A model generated the notes under the pieces. That model saw nothing but the letters and a program-made list of their open reading frames with translations. It made no database searches and was not told where the DNA came from. A stretch of DNA of 64,000 bases, taken from positions 14,622,001 through 14,686,000 of the forward strand of contig NC_070616.1 of assembly GCF_027172205.1 (NCBI RefSeq), in the 5' to 3' direction. Both the position numbers and the translations under genes were made by a program. This DNA comes from Podarcis raffonei (lineage: Eukaryota > Chordata > Lepidosauria > Squamata > Lacertidae). Shown piece by piece: positions 31,271 to 41,697 of this stretch (positions within the stretch are counted from its first letter, which is position 1; every line of letters starts with the position of its first letter).

Positions 31271-32264
31271 CATACTTAGAGCTGCCACACATCTGGACTT
31301 TCCCTGACATTACAAAGGTGGAACTGACACCAGGGGAAATTTCCAAAAGGTGGCACCTTAGATCGGTGGCCTCCTCAACAAGCTCAACAACTTTCGGTGT
31401 ATAACTTTCTTACACAGTGATCTTTAAAGTCTTCTACTCTGCTGTTGCCCACCACCTATAGATCAGTCTAAAGTTCTTACATAAAGACAGTGGAGATTGG
31501 TCCATTAGGGCAAATGGGGCAGCACCTCACCATTCTCTGTCTGTCCTCATCCAGCCCTGATCTGCCTGTCTTTTACTTACAACCAGCCCAGGAGGTGGCC
31601 TAGCTGGCAGCCTCCTCTTCTTCCTTAATCTCAGTGCTGCCCTTGTCAAACTCAGCAGGGAGGAAGAGAATAGGGACAAAAATAGGATGAGTTGGCCCTG
31701 CTGTTATTGGTTCTGGCTGCACCTTCTATTGGGCTCCCTGCCTTCTGCCCCATCAGCCCCAATGGGCACCACCTGCCACTGTTAGTAAAGTTCTCACAAA
31801 GGGAATCCACAGCCATTCCATCTGAGTGGATTAGCAGAAAGGGCTGCTCAGGAGGCTCAACAAAAGTGAAGCAGAGCCAGTTTAGTTTATGGCTCTTTTT
31901 TGCTTCAGCCATAAGGGACCAAAGGAGCCACTTTTCTCCCTCCTCTGCTGTCCAGGGGGAGCGGAGTGCAGATCACAACACCAGTCTTGCCCACAGGGTC
32001 CTGGACGCAGGTGCACCAATTATATGGATGATGAGAGGCAAGGAGGCTCCAGGCTGTTTTTCAGCTGGGTATCGCAACAGGTGTGGTGTGCCACTGTGCT
32101 AGACAGACCTGTTGTGTATCAGAGCCACTAAAGTTGTGATTAAGCCACGCAGCCTGTGCCTGCAGAATAGTCCCTATATACGCCCCGCAAAACTGCATGC
32201 ATAGGCCATTGGTTCCCAAACTTCTTTTCCCCACCCAAGGGACAATTTGAAAACTGCCAACTTG
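31271..32264. other. Between TPST1 and KCTD7; no gene seen
   Basis: Only short open frames with no family match. A scrap of hAT end (GGTTCCCAAACTTCTTTTCC) at about 32211. Confidence 0.5.
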
Positions 32265-32805
32265 GTTGACATCAGACCACGGCAACCGAAGTTCAAATGC
32301 CCATACAGCCACAACGCTCTACTGGGCAACATTGGCCAACCACTATCTTTCAGCCTATTGTACCTCACTGGGCCACTGCACGAATAAAATAGGGACAGGC
32401 CGCTTTGCCACTTTGAGCTCCTTGAAGGAAGGTAAAGGTAAAGGGGCCCCTGACCATTAGGTCCAGTCGTGGCCGACTCTGGGGTTGCAGCACTCATCTC
32501 GCTTTATTGGCCAAGGGAGCCGGCGTACAGCTTCCGGGTCATGTGGCCAACATGACAAAGCTGCTTCTGGCGAACCAGAGCAGCACACGGAAACACCGTT
32601 TACCTTCCCGCTGGAGCGGTACCTGTTTATCTACTTGACTTTGATGTGCTTTCAAACTGCTAGGTTGGCAGGAGCAGGGACCAAGCGGGGATTCGAACTG
32701 CCGACCTTCTGATCGGCAAGTCCTAGGCTCTGTGGTTTAACCCACAGCGCCACCCGCGTCCTTGAAGGAAAGGTGGGCTATAAATGCAATAAATAAAATT
32801 AAAAA
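32265..32805 (+). mobile_element. tRNA-derived SINE type A carrying a Sauria SINE
   Basis: Type A body up to GAGCTCCTTGAAGGAA, then resumes after the insertion as GGTGGGCTATAAATGCAATA with an A-rich tail. The A-type head is worn. Confidence 0.75.
32431..32758 (-). mobile_element. Sauria-type SINE inserted in SINE type A
   Basis: Flanked by exact TCCTTGAAGGAA (32419-32430, 32759-32770). Tail GGTAAAGGTAAAGGGGCCCC, head CACAGCGCCACCCGCG. Confidence 0.9.
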
Positions 32806-33112
32806 GAATAAAAAACTTCTGCCCAGCGAAACATGCTACATGCAACCCACACTCACAGATCTAAAAGATCAAGCTATGTATAGCCTCTATTTCTCTGGCC
32901 TTAGATGATAAAGGGCAGAGAGACACCACACAAAGAAAATGGAGGGGCCACAAAATGGACCCACCCTTTTCCAAATCTAGAGCCAGGAGATTGTTTTAGA
33001 TTTTTCTCTGCATTGTTTTTATGCTGGTTTTAATGAGTATATTTCTTTATTGTGGTTTAGTCGTTTTTAGATACTGTTTTGTTTTGTTTTAAAAAGGGGT
33101 TGGAAAGAAAGA

Positions 33113-33308
33113 AATTTATATCCCCCTTTTTTCTCTAATGAGCTTAATTCAGCATATGTGGTTCTCTTCGTTATTTAATCCTCACAGCAACCCTGTGAGG
33201 CAGTGACTGGTCTAAGGTCACCCAGCGGAGCATCATGGCCAAGCAGAGGGAGTTTGAACCCTGGCCTCCCAGGTCCTGCTCCAACACTCTAACCACTACA
33301 CCAATAGC
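33113..33308 (-). mobile_element. tRNA-derived SINE type A
   Basis: CCTCACAGCAACCCTGTGAG to ACTCTAACCACTACACCAAT. Confidence 0.85.
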
Positions 33309-33689
33309 CCACACAGTATTACTATGCCACCCTGGCTGATTATTTGCTTAACTACAACTCGAATAGTCCTCTAACCACCAGCCTTAGTGGCTGGGGTTAA
33401 TGGGAGCTGGAGACCAGTTACATCTGTGGACCCAAGTTTGAGCCAGTGGCGCCCAGGAGGTGGTCCAATGGGGAGTGGGGTGGCAAATGCTTCGCCCTCC
33501 TTTCTTCTGCCCTCTCTCCACCCACCCATAGTTAATGGGCTTCCTTTCTGGGTCGGACGCCAAAAAGGGGAGTCACCAGCAGGATCTCCCCCACTTAATA
33601 ACAGGTAACAATGCCCACCCGCAAAAGGGGCGATCTACTAATATGTATCTCCAGATGCACTCATTTAAAGAGAAGGGGGCGTGGCCATC

Positions 33690-34300
33690 ACACCTCGCCC
33701 TGTCCCCGCCCTCTCCGAAGAATGGGAGGGGCCATGTTGCCACAGCAACCTCCCCTCCAGCCCCGCCTTCGCCCTCACCTGTCTGGTTTTCCCTCCGTGG
33801 GGAAATGACGGCGCTTCACTCCTCCTCAACGCGTCCCACCTTAAGTATATATATTTATTCCCCACCCCCGACCCCCTCACGCGAGGCCCACCAGCACCTC
33901 CTCAGTGCCTGTCAGCTTCGCGCCTGTCAGCTTGTACGCATGCGTGCCACTCCATCCGGGTACCTCCCGAGCTAACGGGACCTAGGTGGGGAGGAGGCAG
34001 AGGGGGAAAGTAGGCGTTGCAATGGGAGGGGCGTGTCGTAAGGAACCCCCACATCCTATTGGTTCAGTCCAAAATACACGGGGAGAGGGAAAGCTCTCTG
34101 TCTCCCATAGCGACGAGAAGCGGTGAGCCTGCGGCTTTCTTGCTGCCATAGAGACAGACAGGGTCGCTTTCTTCTTTCTGTCTGAGCGGGTACCATCTTG
34201 ACTCATCCCGCCTCCATAGCAACGGGATGCAGGCCTCTTTTGTCTTCAGCCTTCCATAATGATGGAGAAGCGACCAAATCTTCATCCTCTTCCCCACGAC
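33690..34300. promoter_or_regulatory. Orphan CpG-rich island with X-box-like motifs
   Basis: A 600-bp CpG-rich block between TPST1 and KCTD7 that belongs to neither promoter. It contains GTTGCCACAGCAAC (33736-33749), close to the palindromic RFX X-box, and three CCATAG(C/A)(A/G)AC-type half sites at 34105-34114, 34146-34155 and 34214-34223. It also has an inverted CCAAT box (CTATTGGTT near 34057), a GGGAGGGGCG box and a TATATATATTTAT stretch near 33846. Possible splice donors exist on both strands: minus CAG|GTGAGG near 33779 and plus AGCG|GTGAGC near 34120. It may drive a non-coding RNA. No coding exon is recognised here. Confidence 0.5.
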
Positions 34301-34850
34301 AAATGGGGAAAATCTTCCCCTGCTGAATTATATTCATTTATAGGACACATTTATGGGCATAGTCCACACAAACCAGTTTTTTATTTTGAAAACAAATTAT
34401 AGGCCACTTAATCAGAAAATTCCCTAAGCTGTGTACTTAACAGAATTACCAATGACTCTGGAATAAATCAGCAAAACTTTTTTTTTTTAAATACACATAA
34501 CTAGAATTACATATGCTTCCTGAAACTTTGTCAGTTTTGCAATAGCACAAAAACAATACATACAGCGCTCCTGAAATACTGGTAACGGCAGCAGTATTTT
34601 TTAAAAAACATTTTTTACTTATTTAAACAAGAACATACACTTCAAAAACACACAAGAATGAAAAAGTTAAAGAAAAACAACAAATGAAAGAAAACTAGAA
34701 TTAAAGACACACACACAAAATTAATCTGGTTTGTTTCATTCACATTCCCTGGATAAAGAGATAATGATTATTGGCGCTGGGGTCATACAACAATGCTTTT
34801 TAAAAACTGTTATATATAAATGGCAGCAGCATTACCAAGGCATATGCCAG
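34301..34850. other. AT-rich sequence beside the orphan CpG island
   Basis: No gene; A- and T-runs at 34479 and 34600. Confidence 0.6.
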
Positions 34851-34854
34851 TTAA

Positions 34855-35025
34855 GAATTTAAGAACTTAACAGCCTCCTGAATTAGGCCAGCTGCCAATC
34901 TAGTCCAGCATTCTCTTCTTACTGTGGCCAACCGGGTGCCTCAATGGGAAACTGAAAGCAGGATTCAGCCACAAGAGCACCCTCCCCTGCTGCGGTTTAT
35001 AACCACACAACACATTCAGAAAAAC
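34855..35025 (-). mobile_element. CR1/L2-like LINE 3' fragment
   Basis: AATTAGGCCAGCTGCCAATC to TGCTGCGGTTTATAACC. Confidence 0.65.
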
Positions 35026-36475
35026 CTAGGAAGACTGACAGCTTTGCTAACAATGAACGTCTTATTTAGGAGAAGCATATTTTATGGCTCTTGAAAGATC
35101 AGTCTCCCTATCTGACATTAAAAGGTGCAGATGAGTGGGTTACTGGCCCTTTCATTGTTGCGTAAAAATGGGGTGAGAGATCTTCTGCCTTTTTGTTTCA
35201 GCAGTTTCCCCCAAAATGAGTTTTGCCTTATTGAGCCACACACCCTTGCCAGCCCTGGTGTGCACCCTTTAGGTGGTTTTGCCTGGGTGGAATGTTTTCT
35301 TGCACTTGCTTGTCCTGAAGAGGTGTAGCTGTAGAACAAACTCTGACTTTTATCTAGCCGGAAAATAACCTACTAAGGAAAGGTAAAAATTGCATGCATT
35401 ACTTTGACTGCTTTTGCTCTCAATGTGCCGAACACTAAGAATGCAAATCTTTGGCTGAAACAGGTTTTCCACCAATGTTAAAACAACGTCCACCTGTACA
35501 TTAAATATTATTGGGGGGAGAAAAAGGCAGGGACAAGGTTGCCAGCTTCTTTTTTATGGGCCTGACACCCACTGCAAGGTAAAATTATAGCTTTCCTTAT
35601 TCCAGGAGGGAGTTGTGAGTAGTCTACAGCTCAAGTGTGGAACTGTCAAACAGAAGAGGGCATGGCAGGGTTGTGGCTACAGTGTCTGAGAAAGAGTCTT
35701 GCATTGCACCTGTGTTTTATATTGCCCTGTCCAGTCTCTTGGTTGCTCTGAAGAGTAACCAGAAGATGAAAAGATGTTTAGATCAGTCAAATTGTAAACT
35801 CTGTGCATTTGGGGAGAAGAGTCTTCTTCTCCTGGCCTTTTAATTCACAGCTGAATGATAAGGAACAAGTGTAACCTGTGAGGACACTTTCCTAATCTTG
35901 AGTGTCTGTCGATACCTCAATGAAACTGGTTTCGAAACTTTAAATAGGGATTGCCAAAAAGTGGTATTTTGACAAATTAGCATAGCCATCACCAGCTTCA
36001 TGTCCTCCACATGTTCTGGACTACAACTGAGGCTGATAAGAATTATAGTCCAAAATAGCTGGAGGGCACCAGGTTGGCAAAAGCTTGTCTACCAGCTATA
36101 AGCCTTTAAATGTTAAGGAAAATATTGGCCAGTTTTCTGTTATGTTGGGTGTTCCTGCAACTCAGGATTTCCAAAGCAGCTTTTTCTCCTTCCTCCAGCA
36201 GAGGTTACCCTCAGCTTGTCTATTGCATTTTACAATTTTTTTTGTCTTCCAATAGTTCTGGGTTTTGACACCCTTTACAGACTTGACCTTAAGCCTTCTA
36301 GTATGTCAATTTGGAAAACAGGAAAAGAGGCACTTTTATTATTTTTTATAGCATCTGAGAGGTGGTGAATGTGGGATTACCCTTATTCCATATTCATAAG
36401 AATCCCGAATGATGAGCTTGGGCTGACCTGGGAAATGGCTACTTTGCTTATAGAGGTGAGCAGGGCTTTGCACCC
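35026..36475. other. Between TPST1 and KCTD7; no gene seen
   Basis: One decayed hairpin-transposon piece at about 35990-36085 (TTCTGGACTACAACTG / ATTATAGTCCAAAATAGC). Confidence 0.5.
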
Positions 36476-36479
36476 TGAC

Positions 36480-36660
36480 CGAAATCTGACCTTCCACCAA
36501 GCAGAGTCCAACCACTATCTACGCTGACTGGCTGTGGCTCCCCTGGGCTTTCAGGAGATTTCAAACCCTACCTGGAATAGGATTCTATGATTCTATGCTG
36601 CCATTGGGGATTGAACCTAGGATCTCCAGCGTGCAAAGCAGATGCTGTACCACTGAGGCC
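36480..36660 (-). mobile_element. tRNA-derived SINE type B
   Basis: Ends GGGGATTGAACCTAGGATCT and GCAAAGCAGATGCTGTACCA. Confidence 0.75.
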
Positions 36661-36906
36661 CAAGGGCTCAGCAATTCTGAAATGTAAACATGGGAGGCAG
36701 AGGGGGAATTTGGCATGGGAAGCTTTCAGCAGTGAGATCATATTTGCTGCCATTCCCAATTCCCCATGCTCAGCCACCACGGGGTCTTGGTCCACTCTAC
36801 ACCAGTCCCTGAGAGTTGAAGGTAAAGAAAAGATTTTAAAGTTTTGATCTGGCATGCCAAGCCACACTTGTTATCCAAAGGACCATCTGCTCCCTTGCAA
36901 ATTTAT

Positions 36907-37183
36907 GGACAGATCAAAGAAAGCACTGGCTCATGCAGCACATATTGAACTCCACCACAAAGGAGGCAGTGGTGGCCACCAACCTAGATGACTTTAAAAG
37001 AATACTGAGCAAATTCATGGGGAGAGGGTGATCAATGGTCGGAGGCAGTGGTGCAGTTGCTGGAAGCCACAGGCTTGTGTTCGAGTCCTGCTTGCGGGTT
37101 TCCCATTGGGGCATCTGGTTGGCCAAGATGTTGGACTAGATGGGCCATTGGCCTCATCCAGCAGGCTCTTCTTATGATCTTAA
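36907..37183 (+). mobile_element. CR1/L2-like LINE 3' end
   Basis: GGAGGCAGTGGTGGCCACCA to AGCAGGCTCTTCTTATGATC; good plus-strand copy of the 3' end. Confidence 0.8.
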
Positions 37184-38274
37184 CACACCTTTTCTTTAGG
37201 ATCTGTGTCAGAAAGCCCTGCTCCGGATGCCAATGTCTTTAGAGGTGAGGCAGGTGGCAGTCATAGCAGGGCATTCTTAGTGGTGGCACTCCTGGTGTGG
37301 CATGATCTTTGCCCCTAATGACATTCATGGGAATAATTGCCTCACAGATACTCTGTACACTTGACCTTGACATTGTCCATGTCCTGTTTGGGATGATGGG
37401 GCAAGGGGGATGCAGTCCAAGTCTCCCTTCCTCCACCCCCATCAAGCAACGACCGCCTATTGTCAGCTCAGTGGATACGCATGCAGATAAACCAACATTC
37501 ACCAGTGTGGTCACAGCCCGCTGCTCACACACTTGCAGGCCACAGGTAAATATCTTCAAACCAGCAGAGAAACACCTTTCCCCCCAAAAAAATCACATAT
37601 TTGACATTCCAAATCTGTGTTTTGTTTTGTTTTTACAAAAACCCGCTCTGGTAAAAACTAAGGTGCAAGAACAAGAGAGAAAAGACAGGCAGCCTAGGCA
37701 TCTCCAGGCTCAGTCCAAACAATCTCTGCTCCTATGGCTCTCAGAGGAGCTGTGTAAATGGAGAAAGACAGTCCTGGATTTCCAGCAATGAGTCTTAAGA
37801 ATTTGGCCATGGGATGAATTCACGGAGAACGTCTCCTGCACAAGCACGGTGGATATCAAATGGCATGTGTGCACAGCAAAGCACTTTTGTGCGCTGTCCA
37901 CTCGTTCTGAAGAGGTTTGCACAGACGAGATCTCCAGCTGCAGTGCACCCTCTTTGGTGCAGTGATCCTGGAATCACTCACTCAAAATAGCTCCAGCATT
38001 TCAGAGGGGCCGCTATGGAGTCAATGGCACGAGGACTAAGACACAGAGGGTTAACATGTGTGCACAACCCGCTTCCCCTCCCACAGATATACCCCCATTT
38101 TAAAAAGCAAAACGAAAACCACAGGATGAAAAAAAAAATTCTGAACAAACAGAACAGCTCAGCAGGTTCTTGACGATTCCACCCCAATGCTTTCCTCAAA
38201 AAGGCAGCTGACGTCCCTGGTCAAAAAAGGGAAAAAAAGATTTCAGCAAGTGCAACTCAAGGGTGGGCTACCTG
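37184..38274. other. Between TPST1 and KCTD7; no gene recognised
   Basis: The terminal TPST1 exon could lie here or on either side, but I could not place it. Open frames at 37239-37791 have no family match. Confidence 0.45.
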
Positions 38275-38465
38275 CAGCAGCTTTGGGGCAGTGACTCATT
38301 CCTTTTTGCATGCAGAAGGTCCCAGGTTCCAATCCCTGGTATCGCCAAGTAGGGCAGGGAGAAGGACTCCTGCCAGAAACCCTGGTGAAACGCTGCCAGT
38401 CCGTGTAGATAATACCAAGGCTAGATTGTCCAATGGCCTGACTCAGTGTATGGCAGCTCTATATG
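38275..38465 (+). mobile_element. tRNA-derived SINE type B
   Basis: TTTTTGCATGCAGAAGGTCC to CTGACTCAGTGTATGGCAGC. Confidence 0.75.
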
Positions 38466-38659
38466 TTAACACAACTCTGGGCTATTGACAGGAGCTCAGC
38501 ATGCAAACACGTGGAACAAGCACCTCTGCTCAGTGACTAATGCAGCTGCCTATTGTGGCTGGTAGGGCGGAAGGCAGGGAGCCAAACAGTAGGTGGCGCC
38601 AGAGTCAATGACAGCCAGAACCTAACTAATTCTTTTTGTATATATCTATATTAAAATCA

Positions 38660-38740
38660 GAAGTGCCTGGCGTGCTCTGGTCCATGGGGTCACGAAGAGT
38701 CGGACACAACTAAACGACTAAACAACAACAACAAATTAAA
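38660..38740 (+). mobile_element. Bov-B LINE 3' end
   Basis: GGGGTCACGAAGAGTCGGAC followed by ACAACTAAACGACTAAACAA and an ACA repeat, the standard Bov-B terminus. Confidence 0.85.
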
Positions 38741-38981
38741 ATCAATATATCAAAAATCCACAAAAGCAGCACAGTATATCCATAAAAGTCTTAATATTGG
38801 GATGGTAGAGTACTTAAGACTGTTAGGAAAGCCTAATTTTAAGTTGTGCTGTGGAGAGGGAGTTCAGAGTGCCTGTATTTGTTAAAATCCCATTAAGCAG
38901 ATCAAAATTTTTCAAGGTCCTCCGAGCCTTTGGCATCACATAATCTATGAGTTACTTTTTTCAGCTAATGCTAAATGCTGC

Positions 38982-39147
38982 TGTCAGCGCTGCCCAAGGT
39001 CCCAGCTCACACAAGACCAACGCTGCTTCTTGCTCAAGTTTAAAAGTCTTTATTGAAGTTCAGTCTCATTTCCAGACGTGCAGCGCGCAACGCTACATCT
39101 ATCCGTCAGACCGTAGAAGTCCCATCTGAATCTCCGCCCCCCTGACA
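38982..39147 (-). mobile_element. Possible short solo LTR (fossil)
   Basis: On the minus strand the segment begins TGTCAGGGGGGCGG and ends GCAGCGCTGACA, with an AATAAA signal in the middle (near 39050). No convincing flanking duplication, so the call is tentative; it may be part of a larger old LTR element. Confidence 0.4.
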
Positions 39148-39634
39148 CCAGCTTATACTTTCTAGAGTGGTTTAACAATCAATTCCTCTTCCAAGGGAAC
39201 TCTGGGAACCGTAGATCCCAGGATACTTTGTGGAAAGCCATGAGTTTATAGTGCTTTAATTGCATTAAATGGCATGAGAGTGCTTTAATTGCATAGTGTG
39301 GATTTCAATGGGTCTACTCAGAGTATGGTGATCAGCAGGCGGCTTTCCTCCCAAGAGGGGCCCATCACATTCAACCACAACTTGCAAGGTTTTCACCCTC
39401 GCTGGAGACAACGCACCAGACATTTACACTTATTACCATGCTCATCTCAAGAGTGCTTGTGGAGAACACAGCCCAATGAAGGTGGGCTCAAAGCAGAAAG
39501 CAAGAATAAACCTTCCCCCACCCCAGCCATATACTGTGTGTTAACAAACAAAGGTTGAAAGACAGGATGTTGCCTTTTATTACCAATTAAGCACAATTAA
39601 CTCCACCAGGACTTCTATTTCAGCACATCAGCCT

Positions 39635-39636
<2 letters not shown>

Positions 39637-39661
<25 letters not shown>
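39637..39661. repeat. (GA)n microsatellite
   Basis: About 12 AG units. Confidence 0.9.
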
Positions 39662-39665
<4 letters not shown>

Positions 39666-39960
39666 AGGCACATTAATTTCACAAGTAAATACCAACTGTC
39701 CATTAAAATCAATTATGCTTGTTAGTAAACAGGAAAAGGAAAAAGGCAAATACCAGTGAGGGGGTTGTCACCCCATAAAACTGACTGGTAACAATTCAAT
39801 TATGTTTTTCACACAGAATGAATTTATGAAACTCACTGCCGCAAAGTTTAGTGACGGCCAGCAATGTACCGTATTTTTCGCCCTATAGGACACACTTTTT
39901 CCCCTCCAAAAATGAAGGGGAAATGTGTGTGCGTCCTATGGGGCGAATGCAGGCTTTCGC

Positions 39961-40020
39961 TGAAGCCTGGAGAGCGAGAGGGGTCGGTGCGCACCGACTC
40001 CTCTCGCTCTCCAGGCTTCA
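39961..40020. repeat. Near-perfect 60-bp palindrome
   Basis: The two 30-base halves are reverse complements with no spacer and one mismatched pair; centre GGTGC|GCACC. Confidence 0.95.
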
Positions 40021-40031
40021 GGAAGCTATCC

Positions 40032-40310
40032 GCAAGCCTCGCGCGCCCGGCGGGAGGTCCTGCCGGGCGCGTAAGGCTTGCGGGCAGCAGCCTGCAGCCC
40101 AAAGCACGAAGCGAGTTGCGGAGCCCGCCCCGTGCTTCGGGCAGATGTCCGCAAGCCTCGCGCACCCTGGAGGTCCCGCCAGGCGCGCAAGGCTTGGGGC
40201 AGCAGCCTGCATCCCAAAGCACGGGGCGAGCTGCGGAGCCAGCCCCGTGCTTCGGGCAGATGTCGGCAAGCCTTGCGCGCCAGGCTTGCAGGCAGCAACC
40301 TGTTCTGGGG
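40032..40310. repeat. Minisatellite, units of 119 and 114 bp
   Basis: Each unit begins GCAAGCC(T)CGCGC and contains CCCAAAGCACG, TTGCGGAGCC or CTGCGGAGCC, and CGTGCTTCGGGCAGATGTC. Confidence 0.85.
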
Positions 40311-40649
40311 GCTGGGGTCGGGGGAAGCTCGGGCTTCCCCCACGCCTGGAGGAGGAATAATTTTTTTTTTCTTTATTTCCCCCCCCAAAAAAAAAACTAG
40401 GTGCGTCCTATGGGGCGAAAAATACGGTAAATAACAGGAGAATAGAAATGCATGGAAATGAGGGGGAAGTGGTCTATTGGTGGTTTGGGCTTTAGGTGAC
40501 TAAATGGAACATCCCACTGCAGAGACAGTCTACCCCAGAAGAGCAGGTGCTGGGGAACAATCAGTGCAAGAGCTCCTTATGAACCATCTTACTTAAAAGC
40601 AGACTGGAACAAAAAAGGTCTGTTAATAAGAGCATACAAAGGACTCTGC

Positions 40650-40765
40650 CAGTTCTGTCTAGACCAGCATACTGTTTTGCCACAGTTCCTGTCTGGGGGC
40701 TGATGGGAGTTGTAGTCCAACAACAACATCTGGAGTGCCCCCATTTGCCAAAGGCTGCCATAAAT
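40650..40765. mobile_element. Hairpin DNA transposon, decayed
   Basis: GGGGGCTGATGGGAGTTGTA and CCAACAACAACATCTGGAG mark one arm of the family seen at 31126. Confidence 0.55.
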
Positions 40766-40789
40766 AATAGTTATTTTTGGCTCCATAAG

Positions 40790-41646
40790 AGACAGGATTT
40801 GTTGAGTGAGACTATAGGGGGACAGATGAACTAAAAAAAAAGAGAGAAAGGGACTTTACTTAGATGCCAATTCTAGTGAAAATACACAGCTTCTGCAACA
40901 CTTTATTTTATGGGGGTGATGAGCACACAAAGTTTGGAGCGGAGCAGAGCCAAGGCAGCATATGAAGCCAAACAGGGGCAGATCCTCTACAGCTTCAGGT
41001 TAGAGACAGCCAGCCAAGGCAGGGAGGCCCAGAGAGGAGAGCAGAGACCAAAGGAACTACCTCCCTGTGTGCACCAAGCAGGTGAAACACAGAACACACA
41101 CATACATGCATGCATGTGAACGAAAGGAGCTGGGTGCGAGGAATTCCAGTGCCTGCAGCCAAAAATGGGGGGCGGGGGTCCGTGTTTGGGGAAACACAAG
41201 ACAGACACCACACACTACTATACTTTCACATCAGCTCCTCAATCATTTTATCTTGGCCTGGGGCTTCCTTTCTACAGTCTTCCGCAGCTGCAATGAGAAG
41301 AAAGGGCCACGGCTCATTTAAGGATGGAACGAAAGCTCTCGTCTCAAGTTTGACCAAGTGGTTTTTAAAAAAGGAATTCATTTCACAGGAGAATAGTATT
41401 GTGTGTTATATTTCCAAAGGCAGGTTGGTAATCTGAACTGTAAAACTTTTAAAAGAATTTGTACCCGAGCTTGCTTTTTCCTCTGCCCTCCTGTTGCTTT
41501 CCCCCCCTCATGTGTCATGAATTTTTAAATTCTCCATTAGCTCAAACTCAATTAAGATGAAGAAAGCTCCTCCAAATGAGTTGATGGACAGGGCCAAAAA
41601 TATTTATGGTGCAACAGGCAAGACGAATGCTTCCAAGGCGCCTTAC
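40790..41646. other. TPST1 last intron region; no gene recognised
   Basis: Short open frames only. The AT-rich stretch 41515-41640 beside the micro-exon is discussed as a possible conserved element. Confidence 0.45.
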
Positions 41647-41697
41647 CTGTGGCACTCCTTTGAGAAAGTCAGGAAGTTGAAATTCTCCTTTGTAGAC
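41647..41697 (-). CDS. TPST1: TPST1 third coding exon (51 bp micro-exon)
   Basis: TTTTCTTTGAAG acceptor and CAG|GTAAGG donor bracket 17 codons, [17 protein letters not shown], against [17 protein letters not shown] in human. Phase 0 on both sides. The final exon (about TEQVE and stop in mammals) should lie further left, but five codons are too few to place with confidence. Confidence 0.96.

Larger units (their letters stand above)
39869..40427. mobile_element. GC-rich DNA transposon with internal minisatellite
   Basis: Inverted ends CCGTATTTTTCGCCCTATAG and, reversed, CCGTATTTTTCGCCCCATAG, continuing about 27 bp, flanked by TA. Inside is a 60-bp palindrome (39961-40020) followed by about 2.4 imperfect units of 119 and 114 bp (starts 40032, 40151, 40265). 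The core is CpG-dense, unlike its AT-rich surroundings. No transposase. The TA duplication suggests a Tc1/mariner-like mover; the exact family is not recognised. Confidence 0.85.

Noticed and set aside
33535-34013. Open frames of 110-146 codons in the orphan CpG island
   Set aside because: Overlapping frames on both strands with no family match; typical of CpG islands.
39848-40434. Several open frames of 118-178 codons
   Set aside because: All lie in the GC-rich transposon and its minisatellite; repeated Ala/Gly/Arg sequence with no conserved protein.
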